A stretch of 37,535 nucleotides of DNA, taken from positions 1 to 37,535 of the forward strand of contig JAFXNQ010000051.1 in assembly GCA_017529425.1 (NCBI GenBank), written 5' to 3'. The DNA is from Bacteroidales bacterium. Its GTDB lineage: Bacteria; Bacteroidota; Bacteroidia; Bacteroidales; UBA932. A program made the translations under genes and the position numbers. Positions 1-8,995 of the stretch are shown here, in pieces. Numbering within the stretch: position 1 is the stretch's first letter; each line of letters starts with the position of its first letter. The notes beneath the pieces are model-generated. The model had not been told where the DNA came from, searched no databases, and saw nothing but the letters and a program-made list of their open reading frames with translations.

Positions 1-89
1 GTGTAGACTGTAATATGGATTTCCCCCAGATTGTAACTGAAAAAGGGGCCAATTTGGTGGGTTGATTACAAAGGTAGGCAAACATCTGG

Positions 90-854
90 TTAAAGCAATT
101 TTTCAAGCATCATTCTGGTTTCCTTTACACGATAAGAAGGTCCGGTCATGTTGACAAGGTAAGCCTTGTGACACAGGCGGTCGACGAGGGCAGAGCACAG
201 AGCTTTGTCCTTTATTATTTCTTCCCAGCGTGTGAACGGGAGGTTCGTGGTGGTGATGGTGGCCTTCTTGCCGGCGCGGAGAGACAGGTGATTGAAGATC
301 TGCTCACCACCCTCCTTGTCGAATGTGACGTATCCGAACTCATCGCAGATGACAAGGTCATAGGCCAGGAAGCGGCGTCGCAGATGAGTAAGGGTCTTGG
401 CTGTCTGCGCTTCGCGTATCTGTGTAAGAAGCTGTGGCACAGAAGCGAAGTATACAGTGAAGCCTTCCAGGCATGCCTGGATGCCCAGTCCGATGGCCGT
501 ATGCGTTTTCCCCGTCCCAGGATTGCCGTACATCACCACGTTACGCCCTTCCCGGATGAAGTTGAGAGTCTCCAGCTCCGGGAGGATGTTCCGGCAGTCT
601 GCCGGAAGGTCCTCCCTTACCAGTTCGCTCAGGTATTTCATTTGAGGGAAGTTGCCCTTCTTTATACGTTGGTGCGTCCTGTGGTCTTGACGCTGGTACA
701 CTTCCATCTTCATGAGTTCACACAGGAACCTGCGATATCCCCACTGCCCGGCAGTGGCTTCGGCAATCTTGTCCTCCAGATTCTCGCGAAAGGTGGGAAG
801 TTTGAGTTCTTTTGCATATTTTACAAAGAGTTCGTTTTCAGTCAGTTGATTCAT
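90..854 (-). CDS. istB: IS21 helper ATPase IstB
   Basis: 254 aa, AAA+ ATPase of the IstB/DnaC type, which assembles on target DNA and activates the IstA transposase. Walker A (GNPGTGKT) is at residues 110-117 and Walker B (LVICDE) at about 167-172; the N-terminal ~90 residues are the helical IstB adaptor region. The length fits the family (~250 aa). It lies 17 bp after istA in the same direction, as usual for a two-gene IS21 operon. Nothing in the frame suggests decay. Confidence 0.95.
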   Translation of the reverse strand: MNQLTENELFVKYAKELKLPTFRENLEDKIAEATAGQWGYRRFLCELMKMEVYQRQDHRTHQRIKKGNFPQMKYLSELVREDLPADCRNILPELETLNFIREGRNVVMYGNPGTGKTHTAIGLGIQACLEGFTVYFASVPQLLTQIREAQTAKTLTHLRRRFLAYDLVICDEFGYVTFDKEGGEQIFNHLSLRAGKKATITTTNLPFTRWEEIIKDKALCSALVDRLCHKAYLVNMTGPSYRVKETRMMLEKLL

Positions 855-871
855 AACGGTTCCTCCTTATA

Positions 872-2440
872 TTATTTTGTGGCCCCTTTTTCCATTGCAC
901 ATTCCAACTGCCGCAGCACATCTTCCGAGCCTATCTCTATCTCCATGAAGTCGTCATTGCGCTGTTCATCCATGAAGTCATCGTTGTTCGCGTTGGCCGT
1001 TGCCAGTGCAGTTATGATATGATCGGATGTCAGCCTTTTGAGCCCCCTTTTACGAGCTTCTGTTGCAGCAGAGAGGATTTCCTCGTAACCGACGCCATTG
1101 TCCCTTGAGTACTGCAGCAGCCGCAGGAAGTCCTTGCCGTTGGAACGGAAGTGTACTCGGAAGAGTTCCTGCATTGCGTGCGGCAGCTGATGGAATGCCT
1201 CGGCATGTTCCAGTGCCCCAGTTTTCTTTATGAGGGTGTTGAGATAGTGATTGATGTCCAGGACATATTCTCCGGATTTATAGCTGCGCTCATGTTTGGC
1301 AACAGCTTTTCCTGTGTTGTCACAGGCCACTATCTTCTCGCTGTATAGTTTTACCGGTATCGTTTGTCCTACGAGATTGTCGGGGACGGAGTAATGGACG
1401 CCTTTTACTGTGACTGTCGACTGCTTGTCAACAGAGTATGCCTCCACTTCAAAGCATCCGAACTCGCCCGGATATGACTGAAGGGCTGAGAGTTCCTCCG
1501 CATACATATCGACTTTACCCTGGGTATATTTGCTCCCCTCCTCAGCGTTTATCTGGTCACATATTTTGTCCAGCCATTGCTGCGCCTCTTCTATCGAGTT
1601 AAAGTCTACGGCGGTTGTAAAGGCCCTGCCCCGGACATAGTCTACGCTGCGTTCCACGTTGCCCTTCTCCCAGCCTGCACGGGCATTGCAGAAGCGGAAG
1701 TCATACTTGTAGAACGTACACATACGGCGCAGTGTCATCGTGGGCTTCTTGCCTTCGTCTGTGAAGGCAACAGCTACTTTCATGTTATCATAGACCATTA
1801 TGCGGGGCACGCCTTGGACGTCCTTGAAGAAGTTCCTGTGAGATTCCATGAAGGCAAGTGCATCCTGATGCCGGAAGAGATAGGCCCTGCGTCCCTTGCT
1901 GTATGGGAAAGCGAACACAGCCATCGTGAACACCGTTACGGTTCCGCGTATGCGGAGCTTTACTTCGCCCCAGTCGAACTCGCATTCCTGCCCAGGCTCG
2001 CGGTGTATCTTGATATACACATCCTTGCTCTTGCCGCTGCGCTCCGCCTTGCGGCGGGCGATGTACTTACACACGCTGGAATAACTCACGTCATACCCTT
2101 TCTCAAGCAGCTGTCGGTGTATGTCCTGGCGTTTTAGGCATTGCTTGCGCATACCGGTAGAGCGGCGCTTCTCATTCTCTTTCAGCCACTTGTCAATCTC
2201 GTCCGTTACTGGCTTCAGCAACACTCGCGGCGTATAACGTCGTTGTTTGTAGCGCGGCATCTCTCGAAGCACCCGATTGAGTCCTCCTTCCGGATCCGCG
2301 GCGATAGCCGCTTCATAAGCATGTACAACCTTGGAGACAGTCTTTCTGTCCACGCCGAGTTTGCGGGCGATCGCCCGCAAACTCAGCTCTTCTACTCTGT
2401 AGTAGTGAAGAATCTGTTCGTAAATGTCCATATCTATCAT
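872..2440 (-). CDS. istA: IS21 transposase IstA
   Basis: About 522 aa from the ATG at 2440; the frame extends to a TTG at 2470 and a second ATG lies at 2431. The N-terminus has a helix-turn-helix (RAIARKLGVDRKTVSKV) and a second one near residues 105-130. The RNase H-fold DDE integrase core follows: D156 in EFDWGEV, D218 in MVYDNMK, and a glutamate in GWEKGNVE (E263, or E258). The C-terminal part resembles the beta-barrel region of IS21/Mu-type transposases. It acts with IstB on the element's terminal repeats. Intact. Confidence 0.95.
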   Translation of the reverse strand: MIDMDIYEQILHYYRVEELSLRAIARKLGVDRKTVSKVVHAYEAAIAADPEGGLNRVLREMPRYKQRRYTPRVLLKPVTDEIDKWLKENEKRRSTGMRKQCLKRQDIHRQLLEKGYDVSYSSVCKYIARRKAERSGKSKDVYIKIHREPGQECEFDWGEVKLRIRGTVTVFTMAVFAFPYSKGRRAYLFRHQDALAFMESHRNFFKDVQGVPRIMVYDNMKVAVAFTDEGKKPTMTLRRMCTFYKYDFRFCNARAGWEKGNVERSVDYVRGRAFTTAVDFNSIEEAQQWLDKICDQINAEEGSKYTQGKVDMYAEELSALQSYPGEFGCFEVEAYSVDKQSTVTVKGVHYSVPDNLVGQTIPVKLYSEKIVACDNTGKAVAKHERSYKSGEYVLDINHYLNTLIKKTGALEHAEAFHQLPHAMQELFRVHFRSNGKDFLRLLQYSRDNGVGYEEILSAATEARKRGLKRLTSDHIITALATANANNDDFMDEQRNDDFMEIEIGSEDVLRQLECAMEKGATK

Positions 2441-2788
2441 CGTTTTGATATTTGCTCCTAAGCAAATCAAAACACCTGATTAGTGGACCATTTTTCAATT
2501 ACAATAGTGGGGGAAAATTGAATTACTATCTACACTATACAATTATTCGTAGTGTTTTCTTGCTCTGTTTTTGAGCAAATATATACCAATATCCGTGTAA
2601 TAATACCACTTGAAATAAGCAGTACGTCAAGTATTTACGTTGTTAAAAGCGCCGTTTCTGATTGCGAAATATGAAAACAAGAATGGGGTTCTGAAAACGA
2701 TGAAGAAGCTGCCCGGCAAACCGCTTCGCGGCCGCAATGTTCTTGCATAAAAAAAGAAGATTTTCTTCCTTTTCTGTGAAAATATTTA

Positions 2789-2796
2789 TATATTTG
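2789..2796 (+). promoter_or_regulatory. Candidate -7 element upstream of abiEi
   Basis: TATATTTG fits the Bacteroidota -7 consensus TAnnTTTG and would start transcription near 2803, about 14 bases before the ATG at 2817. No clean TTG lies at the -33 spacing (TTC is there), so this is moderate. The rest of 2536-2816 between the IS element and this gene shows no gene. Confidence 0.4.
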
Positions 2797-2816
2797 CAGT
2801 ACATTATCGTTGTGTG

Positions 2817-3449
2817 ATGTACAAGAAAAACCCATTATTGCAGTTTGCAGGGATACCTGTTACGGGAGCAGACATAAAGTCTTGCTTCCTGCATCTTGCA
2901 TCCCCGGAAAAGAAGATCCAGTCGCTGGAAAAGAGCGGAGAACTTATTCGGCTCAAGCGCAATCTATTTATTGTAAACCATGAACTGACAGGCAAGTGGA
3001 CGGATGAGAGGCTTTGTGCCAACCATATTTACGGACCATCATACGTTTCTTTCCAGTGGGCTCTGCGCTATTACGGGATGATTCCGGAACGTGTTTATCT
3101 GGTCACCTCGGCGACTACGAAGCGCACTCGTTTTTTTGAAACACCGATAGGAAACTTCAGTTACGTCCAAGTTCCGGTTTCATACTTTCCCATCGGAGTT
3201 GAATCTCATGAGGAACAAGGAGTCAGTTTCCTCATGGCATCTCGCGAGAAGGCTTTGTGTGATACTATTCTTCTGGACAACTTCGTCCCAGGCCAGTCAA
3301 TGAAGTCCCTGGGCATTTATCTCGAAGAGGATATGAGACTCGATATGGATGTCCTGCCAGAGTTGGATACCGAGATTATTGAGCAATGTGTCCAAGCTGG
3401 ACGAAAGACTCAAATATTCAAGAACCTGATTAAACTTATCAAGCAATGA
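2817..3449 (+). CDS. abiEi: AbiEi-family antitoxin of a type IV toxin-antitoxin system
   Basis: 210 aa from the ATG at 2817 (an in-frame GTG precedes it). An N-terminal winged-helix segment (about residues 10-55, with SLEKSGELIRLKRNLF) is followed by the AbiEi core (SYVSFQWALRYYGMIPE; later SREKALCDTI). In characterised AbiE systems this protein binds its own promoter and neutralises AbiEii without a direct protein complex. The coding end overlaps the toxin start by 4 bp (ATGA), the usual co-translational layout. The family call is firm; regulation here is inferred. Confidence 0.88.
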   Translation: MYKKNPLLQFAGIPVTGADIKSCFLHLASPEKKIQSLEKSGELIRLKRNLFIVNHELTGKWTDERLCANHIYGPSYVSFQWALRYYGMIPERVYLVTSATTKRTRFFETPIGNFSYVQVPVSYFPIGVESHEEQGVSFLMASREKALCDTILLDNFVPGQSMKSLGIYLEEDMRLDMDVLPELDTEIIEQCVQAGRKTQIFKNLIKLIKQ

Positions 3450-4273
3450 CTACATATGAGTCCATGTTGGCCGGCTATGGCAATATCGAGGGATCAGCTC
3501 TTATGAATGCCGAACAGGAGGTTTGCCAGAAGATAGCATTGGCCGGGCTTCACAGAGGCGGTTTTTTTGATCACGCGGCGTTTTATGGCGGCACCTGCCT
3601 CCGGCTCTTCCATGGCCTGCCAAGGTTCTCGGAAGATATGGATTTCTCCCTTATTGAAAAGCGGGACGATATTCATCTTGAGAATTATTTCGATGCCATA
3701 CGCGAAGAGTTCCATATCGCAGGCTTCGACGTTACAATTACCAAAAAAGAAAAGAAAGCTTTCGGGAAAGTAGAGTCTGCATTTCTGAAGGAGAACACAG
3801 AAGCATACGACATCAAGTTCCAGGCAAAGAGAACGGTTAAGGTTAAAATAGAACTCGATACTGACCCGCCGCTTTTGTTCAATACCGAACAAAAAATTCT
3901 CAAGCTTCCATATTCATTCATGGTTCGCTGCTTTACCCTTCCGGATCTGTATGCAGGAAAGATGCATGCGTTGGTCTATCGTGCATGGCAGCGGCGCGTA
4001 AAGGGACGAGACTGGTATGACTTCGAATGGTATGTCCGATACAATGTACCGCTGGATTTCAAGCATCTCCAGGAAAGAATCCGGGAGTTCAGTGGAATCG
4101 AGGTCAGCCTCGAAGAGTTTATGTCTAAATTGCGCGAGAAACTGGCCGGGACGAATATCGACAATGTCAAGCAAGAAGTAATCCCTTTCATCGACGAAAG
4201 CCATCTTCGGACGCTGGACATCTGGTCCAACGACTATTTTCTGCAGTTGGTGGATATGATTAAGATTCAATAA
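3446..4273 (+). CDS. abiEii: AbiEii/AbiGii-family nucleotidyltransferase toxin
   Basis: 275 aa. The nucleotidyltransferase signature GGT-x-LR with a following SxDxDFSL is at residues 48-69, a KVKIELD segment follows near 131-137, and the third block LYAGKMHAL...GRDWYDFEWY lies near 170-200. These are the conserved motifs of the AbiEii family, reported to add nucleotides to tRNA ends or otherwise arrest growth. It overlaps abiEi by 4 bp, giving the antitoxin-toxin order of type IV systems linked to phage abortive infection. All motif residues look intact. Confidence 0.9.
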   Translation: MTTYESMLAGYGNIEGSALMNAEQEVCQKIALAGLHRGGFFDHAAFYGGTCLRLFHGLPRFSEDMDFSLIEKRDDIHLENYFDAIREEFHIAGFDVTITKKEKKAFGKVESAFLKENTEAYDIKFQAKRTVKVKIELDTDPPLLFNTEQKILKLPYSFMVRCFTLPDLYAGKMHALVYRAWQRRVKGRDWYDFEWYVRYNVPLDFKHLQERIREFSGIEVSLEEFMSKLREKLAGTNIDNVKQEVIPFIDESHLRTLDIWSNDYFLQLVDMIKIQ

Positions 4274-4366
4274 TGAATAATACTATGACCGGTGTAGCCA
4301 AGGCTATAAAGATGATAGAATCTAGCAAGCAGTAAAGCATAATCAGTTTTTGTTGAGATTCACACT

Positions 4367-4555
4367 ATGCAATGCATCCAATACACCGGCAACAACTACG
4401 ACGAGATTAAGCGATTCTGCGGCGACAAGGTCCTTGCCCCATATTTCTGTATGGGATTCTCAATGCTTTCTCTGGAGACGGCAGAAGGATGGGTCTCGGT
4501 GAATGAGGGGGACTTTATTGTTAAGGATTCCAGCGGGGTGCTGTACGTCGGCTAA
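4367..4555 (+). CDS. Small phage-like hypothetical protein
   Basis: 62 aa. The pattern IQYTGNNYDEIKRFCGD near the start and VNEGDFIVKDSSGVLY near the end resembles small phage proteins whose C-terminus reads GDYIIKGxxGEFYPCKP. This copy stops right after that motif and lacks the usual PCKPDIF tail, so it may be shortened. No function is known. It sits between abiEii and the convergent SDR gene (5 bp from the SDR stop). No clear promoter of its own is visible. Confidence 0.55.
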   Translation: MQCIQYTGNNYDEIKRFCGDKVLAPYFCMGFSMLSLETAEGWVSVNEGDFIVKDSSGVLYVG

Positions 4556-4560
4556 AACAA

Positions 4561-5370
4561 CTACCTCATCAGGGCGTCCCACCAGCGGTCGGGGAGGATG
4601 CTGTGGGCGAAGACGGCGATATGGGAGCCGAAGCCGGTGCGGTAGCGGGTCCTGGGACGGTGGGAGTTCACAGCGCGCGAGATAGCCTTGGATATAACTA
4701 TCGGCGACGATATGAAGTTGCCGGTGTAGGCCTTGCGCATGGTGTCGGCCTGTTCGTTTGCGGTCTGCTGATAAACGGTGCCCTTTGAGGATTCAACCAG
4801 ATGGTCGGCGGCGATGATGCCCCAGTCGGTCTTGATGGCACCTGGCTCTATGATGCTGACATCGATGCCGAAGGGCTTCAGTTCTATCCTCAGGGCGTCG
4901 CTTAGGGCCTCTACGGAGTATTTTGATACATGGTACCAGCCGCCGTACTGGAACACGGTTTTGCCGGCAACGGAGGCGAGGTTGATGATGCGGCCGCCGC
5001 CCTGGGCACGCATCTGCGGGATGACGAGTTTGGTGAGGGCGGCCAGGCCGAATACATTGACCTCAATCTGGCGGCGGGCATCTTCCATCGTCACGTTCTC
5101 AATGGCGCCAAAATAACCGTATCCGGCATTGTTGATGAGTACATCTATGCGCCCTTCGGCGTCTATTACAGCCTTCACACCTGCTTCCATGGAGGCCTGG
5201 TCGGTGACGTCCATCTTGAGGGCGGTTACGCCCAGAGGTGCGAGCGGTTCTATCTTTTCCGCGCGGCGGGCGGCGCCATATACCTTATGGCCCTGCTCCG
5301 CCAGCATCTTTGCAGTGTTATAACCGATGCCGCTGCTGGCACCGGTTATGAGGATTACTTTGGGGTCCAT
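4561..5370 (-). CDS. SDR-family NAD(P)-dependent oxidoreductase
   Basis: 269 aa classical short-chain dehydrogenase. The cofactor motif TGASSGIG is at residues 9-16, the NNAG motif at 80-83, and the catalytic residues N105, S133, Y146 and K150 (YHVSK) are present; the proline-glycine loop IIEPGAIKT is at about 173-181. The substrate cannot be deduced. The start is 4 bp after the pduL stop, so it is probably the last gene of the tamL-pduL-SDR transcript. Confidence 0.9.
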   Translation of the reverse strand: MDPKVILITGASSGIGYNTAKMLAEQGHKVYGAARRAEKIEPLAPLGVTALKMDVTDQASMEAGVKAVIDAEGRIDVLINNAGYGYFGAIENVTMEDARRQIEVNVFGLAALTKLVIPQMRAQGGGRIINLASVAGKTVFQYGGWYHVSKYSVEALSDALRIELKPFGIDVSIIEPGAIKTDWGIIAADHLVESSKGTVYQQTANEQADTMRKAYTGNFISSPIVISKAISRAVNSHRPRTRYRTGFGSHIAVFAHSILPDRWWDALMR

Positions 5371-5374
5371 AGTA

Positions 5375-5947
5375 TTATTTTACAATCCTGCCGGTGATTT
5401 CGCCGCAGCTGCAGGCAGCGGCATTGGCCTCGTCGGTGTCGATGTGCATGGCCAGGGCGTATTTCTTGCTGACGCGGACCACTGTGTCGCCGAAGATTAT
5501 CTTGCGGCCGGTTTCCTGCTCAACCTCAACGTTGACTATCTGGCCGTTGGAGACACCGAATGCTTCTGCATCCTCAGGGGTCATGTGGATGTGACGTTTG
5601 GCAACTATTACCCCCTCTTTAAGATCAACCTCACCGCAGGGGCCAATGAGTTTGCAGGGGGCGCTGCCGGCCACATCGGCGCTTTCGCGGACCGGAGCGG
5701 TGATGCCCAGAGTGCGGGCATCGGTAAATGAAACTTCAACCTGATTCTCAGGGCGTACAGGACCGAGGATGGACATCTTGAGGCTCGATTTGGGGCCTAC
5801 TACCTCAACCTTTTGATTTGTGGCAAACTGGCCGGGCTGGGAGAGGGCTTTCTTGAATTCCAGCTGTGCGCCGGCACCAAAGAGGATTTCCAGGGTTTCC
5901 TGGGTTACATGTAAATGACGTGCAGAAGTTTCAATAATAAAGTTCAT
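5375..5947 (-). CDS. pduL: Phosphate propanoyltransferase, PduL type
   Basis: 190 aa. Two similar halves each carry the zinc-binding HxH motif: SARHLHVT at residues 8-15 and AKRHIHMT at about 120-127. PduL interconverts acyl-CoA and acyl phosphate and is unrelated in fold to Pta. The length fits the family (~190-210 aa). No N-terminal encapsulation peptide is apparent and no microcompartment shell genes are nearby, so a soluble housekeeping phosphotransacylase is likely. It starts 18 bp after the tamL stop. Confidence 0.9.
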   Translation of the reverse strand: MNFIIETSARHLHVTQETLEILFGAGAQLEFKKALSQPGQFATNQKVEVVGPKSSLKMSILGPVRPENQVEVSFTDARTLGITAPVRESADVAGSAPCKLIGPCGEVDLKEGVIVAKRHIHMTPEDAEAFGVSNGQIVNVEVEQETGRKIIFGDTVVRVSKKYALAMHIDTDEANAAACSCGEITGRIVK

Positions 5948-5965
5948 ATCTGATTGTTTTATGTT

Positions 5966-8110
5966 TTAGAATGGATATCCTATACCGAGATGTATTGCAG
6001 AGCCGTAGCTGGAGAACCACTCGCGGGGAGCAAGCCACCGTTGCAGGGCGGGGTCATAGCCTTTGATGCCCCAGTCCAAACGAATCAGCAGCAGGCCAAA
6101 GTCGAGGCGGGCGCCCAGACCCCAGTCCATACCAATGGATTGGGGAAGATTGTTGAGGGAGAATACAGACAGGTTGTATTCTTCATCTGATAAGCTATCT
6201 TCTTTAGGGAGGTTCCAGATGTTCCCGATATCGGTGAAAATAGCTCCGTTAATCTTCCAGACCAGCGGGAACCGGAATTCCAGGTTGGTTTCCAGACGCA
6301 TATCGCCGACCTGGTTGTATATCGCAAATGATTTGTCAAGCTGTGAGAGGCCGGGGCCTATGCAACGGGATTGCCAGCCTCGCATTGAACTGGCACCTCC
6401 GGCGTAGAACATCTGCTCCATAGGCATGGAAAACAGAGAGTTGCCATAAGCATATCCTACGCCGCCCAGGAATCTGGCGGCAAGGGCCATCTTATTGTCG
6501 CGGCCAAAGCGGAGCGTTCCTACAGCGGTTACCTGTGTGCGGACATACTGTGAATAGGGGATTCCCCAGATGATGTGCTGTCCGCGCCGGTTTTCATCCA
6601 TATAACTGTTGAGCAAGCTGAGTCCAAGGCCAGAAGATGCCAAATCCCCGCGAAGGTAGAAGTAACTTACAGTGGGGTTGACTTTTGTGTTTGTAGTGTA
6701 ATATACCGACGCATTCATACCCATATCAAAGTGGTCTTGATAGAGGTACTGCAGGTAGCTGCTGTTCAGGTTGGAATAGAAATCGGGGTCGATGTTGAAA
6801 ATCTTGATGATGCTCACGTTGGGCACCTTTACAGAGAACCTGAGGTTGCGTGCGGAGCTCCATGTATATCCGTAAGAACCTGAGAAGATGTTGCGGGTAT
6901 ATTCGGGTCGGTTCTGGTAGTTGTAGGCCAGCGAGAAGTCTGTAGAGGGGAGGTTGGGGGTGGTGCTCTTTATAAAGGGCAACAGCAGCAGTTTGGGGAA
7001 CCTGAGACTGGTGGTGATCGCAAACTCGTTGCTGTGGGTGTTGTCGTTGAATTTGAACTGGAAGTTGCCGCGGAAACCGAGGCTGAGCACCTCTCCGCCG
7101 TGGAACAGGTTGAAATGGTTGTAAGTAAACGACGGTGTTATACCTATCAGGCCGGCAGAGTTGGTGGAGGCATCCATATTGACCTCGAAGTTCTGAGACC
7201 GTGAGGGGGTCAGAGCTATATTGCAATCCACGTTGCCTGTGGTGTCCACGGGGTTGAGGCTGATGTTTACGGTGTTGAAACAGCGGTTGCTGGCAAATCG
7301 CTGGTACGTGGTGTTGATCAGTTCTTCGCTATAGGGCATCCCGCTCTTGATCAGGTTCAGGTTATCAAGAAAACCGAGTCTTACATTCATGTTGCGGGGC
7401 AGCTCGTAACTCACGTAACGGATGGTGTGCTGCTTGAGTTTCCGGGCCATCGAGGGAGACTCGTTGCGGGTATAGTTGCGCAGTTCCACCCGCAGCATGG
7501 CAGAATCGGGTACCGACAAAGTGTCGGCAAAATTGAACATATAGTTCTTGGTGAAGCCGTAGTAGCCTTTGTTACGCAAGAGGGTGGCGATGCGGGTTGC
7601 CTCGTCCTCAAGGCTCTGCTCGGAGAGTATCTCTCCGGTGTGGATGGTGCGGGAAGAGGAGTCGGCAGCCATTATCTCACGTATAGTGGAATCGGCCACA
7701 AAATATTCCAGTTTCTGGATGGGGTATTGTTTGCCAAGCTTGACCAGATAGTTCACAATGGCTTTGTTGCGCCCCCGCCGGGAGATAATTGTGTCGACGG
7801 AGGAGTTGTAGTAGCCCTCGTATTCCAGGTGGCGGAGCATACCGTCCCGGCTGGCCTCTATAGTGCCCGGGTCCATCACGGTCGGCGCTTCAAACGGTGA
7901 GCGGATGCCTAAAATGCTCGGGGTCGCGCTCTGTTTGATAAATGGGGTAAGGTCGTTGCTGGGATAACTCTTCGAGTTGGTGACAATGACGTGGTTCTTT
8001 GTGAGGATATACTGCCCCTTCTCCAGTTTCTTTGCTCCGGCGCAAGCGGTGACCGCCGCTATCACAAGTGCGGCTGTCGCCAGGCTGTATATTCTCTTGA
8101 CCCCTTTCAT
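5966..8110 (-). CDS. tamL: TamL-type lipoprotein of the BamA/TamA outer-membrane family
   Basis: About 714 aa from the ATG at 8110; the longer frame starts at a TTG and would bury the signal. The N-terminus (MKGVKRIYS, a hydrophobic stretch, then a lipobox ending AVTAC) is a lipoprotein signal. A POTRA-like region follows (about 90-230: EYEGYYNS, GKQYPIQKL), then a C-terminal 16-strand-type barrel ending in an aromatic residue (GIGYPF). Lipidated TamA relatives called TamL are known in Bacteroidota and act with TamB in outer-membrane biogenesis; tamB is not in this window. Confidence 0.85.
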   Translation of the reverse strand: MKGVKRIYSLATAALVIAAVTACAGAKKLEKGQYILTKNHVIVTNSKSYPSNDLTPFIKQSATPSILGIRSPFEAPTVMDPGTIEASRDGMLRHLEYEGYYNSSVDTIISRRGRNKAIVNYLVKLGKQYPIQKLEYFVADSTIREIMAADSSSRTIHTGEILSEQSLEDEATRIATLLRNKGYYGFTKNYMFNFADTLSVPDSAMLRVELRNYTRNESPSMARKLKQHTIRYVSYELPRNMNVRLGFLDNLNLIKSGMPYSEELINTTYQRFASNRCFNTVNISLNPVDTTGNVDCNIALTPSRSQNFEVNMDASTNSAGLIGITPSFTYNHFNLFHGGEVLSLGFRGNFQFKFNDNTHSNEFAITTSLRFPKLLLLPFIKSTTPNLPSTDFSLAYNYQNRPEYTRNIFSGSYGYTWSSARNLRFSVKVPNVSIIKIFNIDPDFYSNLNSSYLQYLYQDHFDMGMNASVYYTTNTKVNPTVSYFYLRGDLASSGLGLSLLNSYMDENRRGQHIIWGIPYSQYVRTQVTAVGTLRFGRDNKMALAARFLGGVGYAYGNSLFSMPMEQMFYAGGASSMRGWQSRCIGPGLSQLDKSFAIYNQVGDMRLETNLEFRFPLVWKINGAIFTDIGNIWNLPKEDSLSDEEYNLSVFSLNNLPQSIGMDWGLGARLDFGLLLIRLDWGIKGYDPALQRWLAPREWFSSYGSAIHLGIGYPF

Positions 8111-8146
8111 TGCTTCTATAATACGCAAAAATAGTTATTTTTGTAC

Positions 8147-8866
8147 ATGATTTCAAAGGCAGATATCAAAAGGATACGCGCGCTGGGCAGCAAAAAGCAG
8201 CGCGAACTTAGCGGCCTGTTTGTGGTGGAGGGGGAAAAGATGGTTGCCGAGGCCCTATCAAGCGGGTTTGTGGTGGAGGAGGTCCATCGTATTGAAGATA
8301 TCGGCGAGGAGGCAATGGGGCGCATTTCACAGCTGAATTCGCCCTCCCCGGCGCTGGCTGTGGTGAGGATGCCTGAGGCCCCTTCTGCGGCAGAAATCGT
8401 TGCCCTGATAGCTTCCCGCCCGCTGTGCCTGGCGCTGGATTCTGTGCGCGATCCCGGCAATCTTGGTACAATAGTACGTATTGCTGATTGGTTTGGAATT
8501 GACGCTGTTTTCGCTTCCTCGGATACTGTAGAGTTGTATAACCCAAAGACCGTTCAGGCTACGATGGGAGCAATATTCCGCCGTAAGGTGATATACTGTG
8601 ACTTGCCCTCGGTTGCGGGGTGTTTTCAGAAGGCCGGGATGCCTGTGTACGGCACATTCCTGGATGGCCGCGACATCTATTCTGAGGCTCTCCTGTCTGA
8701 GGGTCTGATTGTAATGGGTTCTGAATCTAACGGAATCGGCGCAGATATGGCTGCAAAAGTCACCTCCAGACTCTACATTCCGCCATACCCGCGCAATGCC
8801 GTCGGCAGCGAGTCGCTCAACGTCGCCATCGCCACCGCCGTTACCTGTGCATTATTCAGGAAATAG
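8147..8866 (+). CDS. TrmH/SpoU-family RNA 2'-O-methyltransferase
   Basis: About 239 aa from the ATG at 8147; the TTG two codons upstream is less likely. An N-terminal substrate-binding region (residues 1-90, KKQRELSGLFVVEGEKMV) precedes the SPOUT domain with its knot motifs: LDSVRDPGNLGTIVRIADWFG near 105-125, VMGSESNGIG near 190, and IPPYPRNAVGSESLNVAIA at the end. Such enzymes methylate rRNA or tRNA ribose; the exact target is unknown. It is divergent from tamL with only 36 bp between starts, and a TATTTTTG sequence lies directly before the ATG. Confidence 0.9.
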   Translation: MISKADIKRIRALGSKKQRELSGLFVVEGEKMVAEALSSGFVVEEVHRIEDIGEEAMGRISQLNSPSPALAVVRMPEAPSAAEIVALIASRPLCLALDSVRDPGNLGTIVRIADWFGIDAVFASSDTVELYNPKTVQATMGAIFRRKVIYCDLPSVAGCFQKAGMPVYGTFLDGRDIYSEALLSEGLIVMGSESNGIGADMAAKVTSRLYIPPYPRNAVGSESLNVAIATAVTCALFRK

Positions 8867-8875
8867 CTTACTCTC

Positions 8876-8995
8876 TTATTTGAACCAGGTGGTGATGTGG
8901 TCCCTCGCAAAAAGGAAATAGACTGCAATCCCTATCCAGCTTGTAGCCAGTACTAAAATAGCGCAGATAATCTTGCCGATTGTGTGATTATTAAG
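8876..8995 (-). other. 39-codon hydrophobic reading frame directly after the aldo/keto reductase stop, same frame
   Basis: After the reductase TAA (8996-8998) the same frame stays open for 39 codons to a TAA at 8876. It encodes one convincing membrane span (IICAILVLATSWIGIAVYFLF) with a charged end (ARDHITTWFK). No ATG, GTG or TTG lies between the two stops, so it would need readthrough or a non-standard start (an ATT is at 8971), or it may be the remnant of a small membrane-protein gene. Composition argues that it was once coding; expression is unproven. Confidence 0.35.

Larger units (their letters stand above)
1..2535. mobile_element. IS21-family insertion sequence, apparently complete
   Basis: The two termini are imperfect inverted repeats: the first ~55 bases read inward match the reverse complement of about 2481-2535 at most positions. 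Both ends begin GTGTAGA, then share GTAAT, TTTCCCCCA, ATTGTAA and TGAAAAA. The outer TG...CA of the IS21 family falls at 2 and 2534. Between the ends lie the two genes expected of the family, istA and istB, on the minus strand. The element starts at the window edge, so the left flank and any target duplication cannot be seen. Both genes are open, so it may be active. Confidence 0.93.

Noticed and set aside
4273-4335. 20-codon frame starting MNNTMTGVAKA just after abiEii
   Set aside because: Too short, no promoter, no recognisable family.
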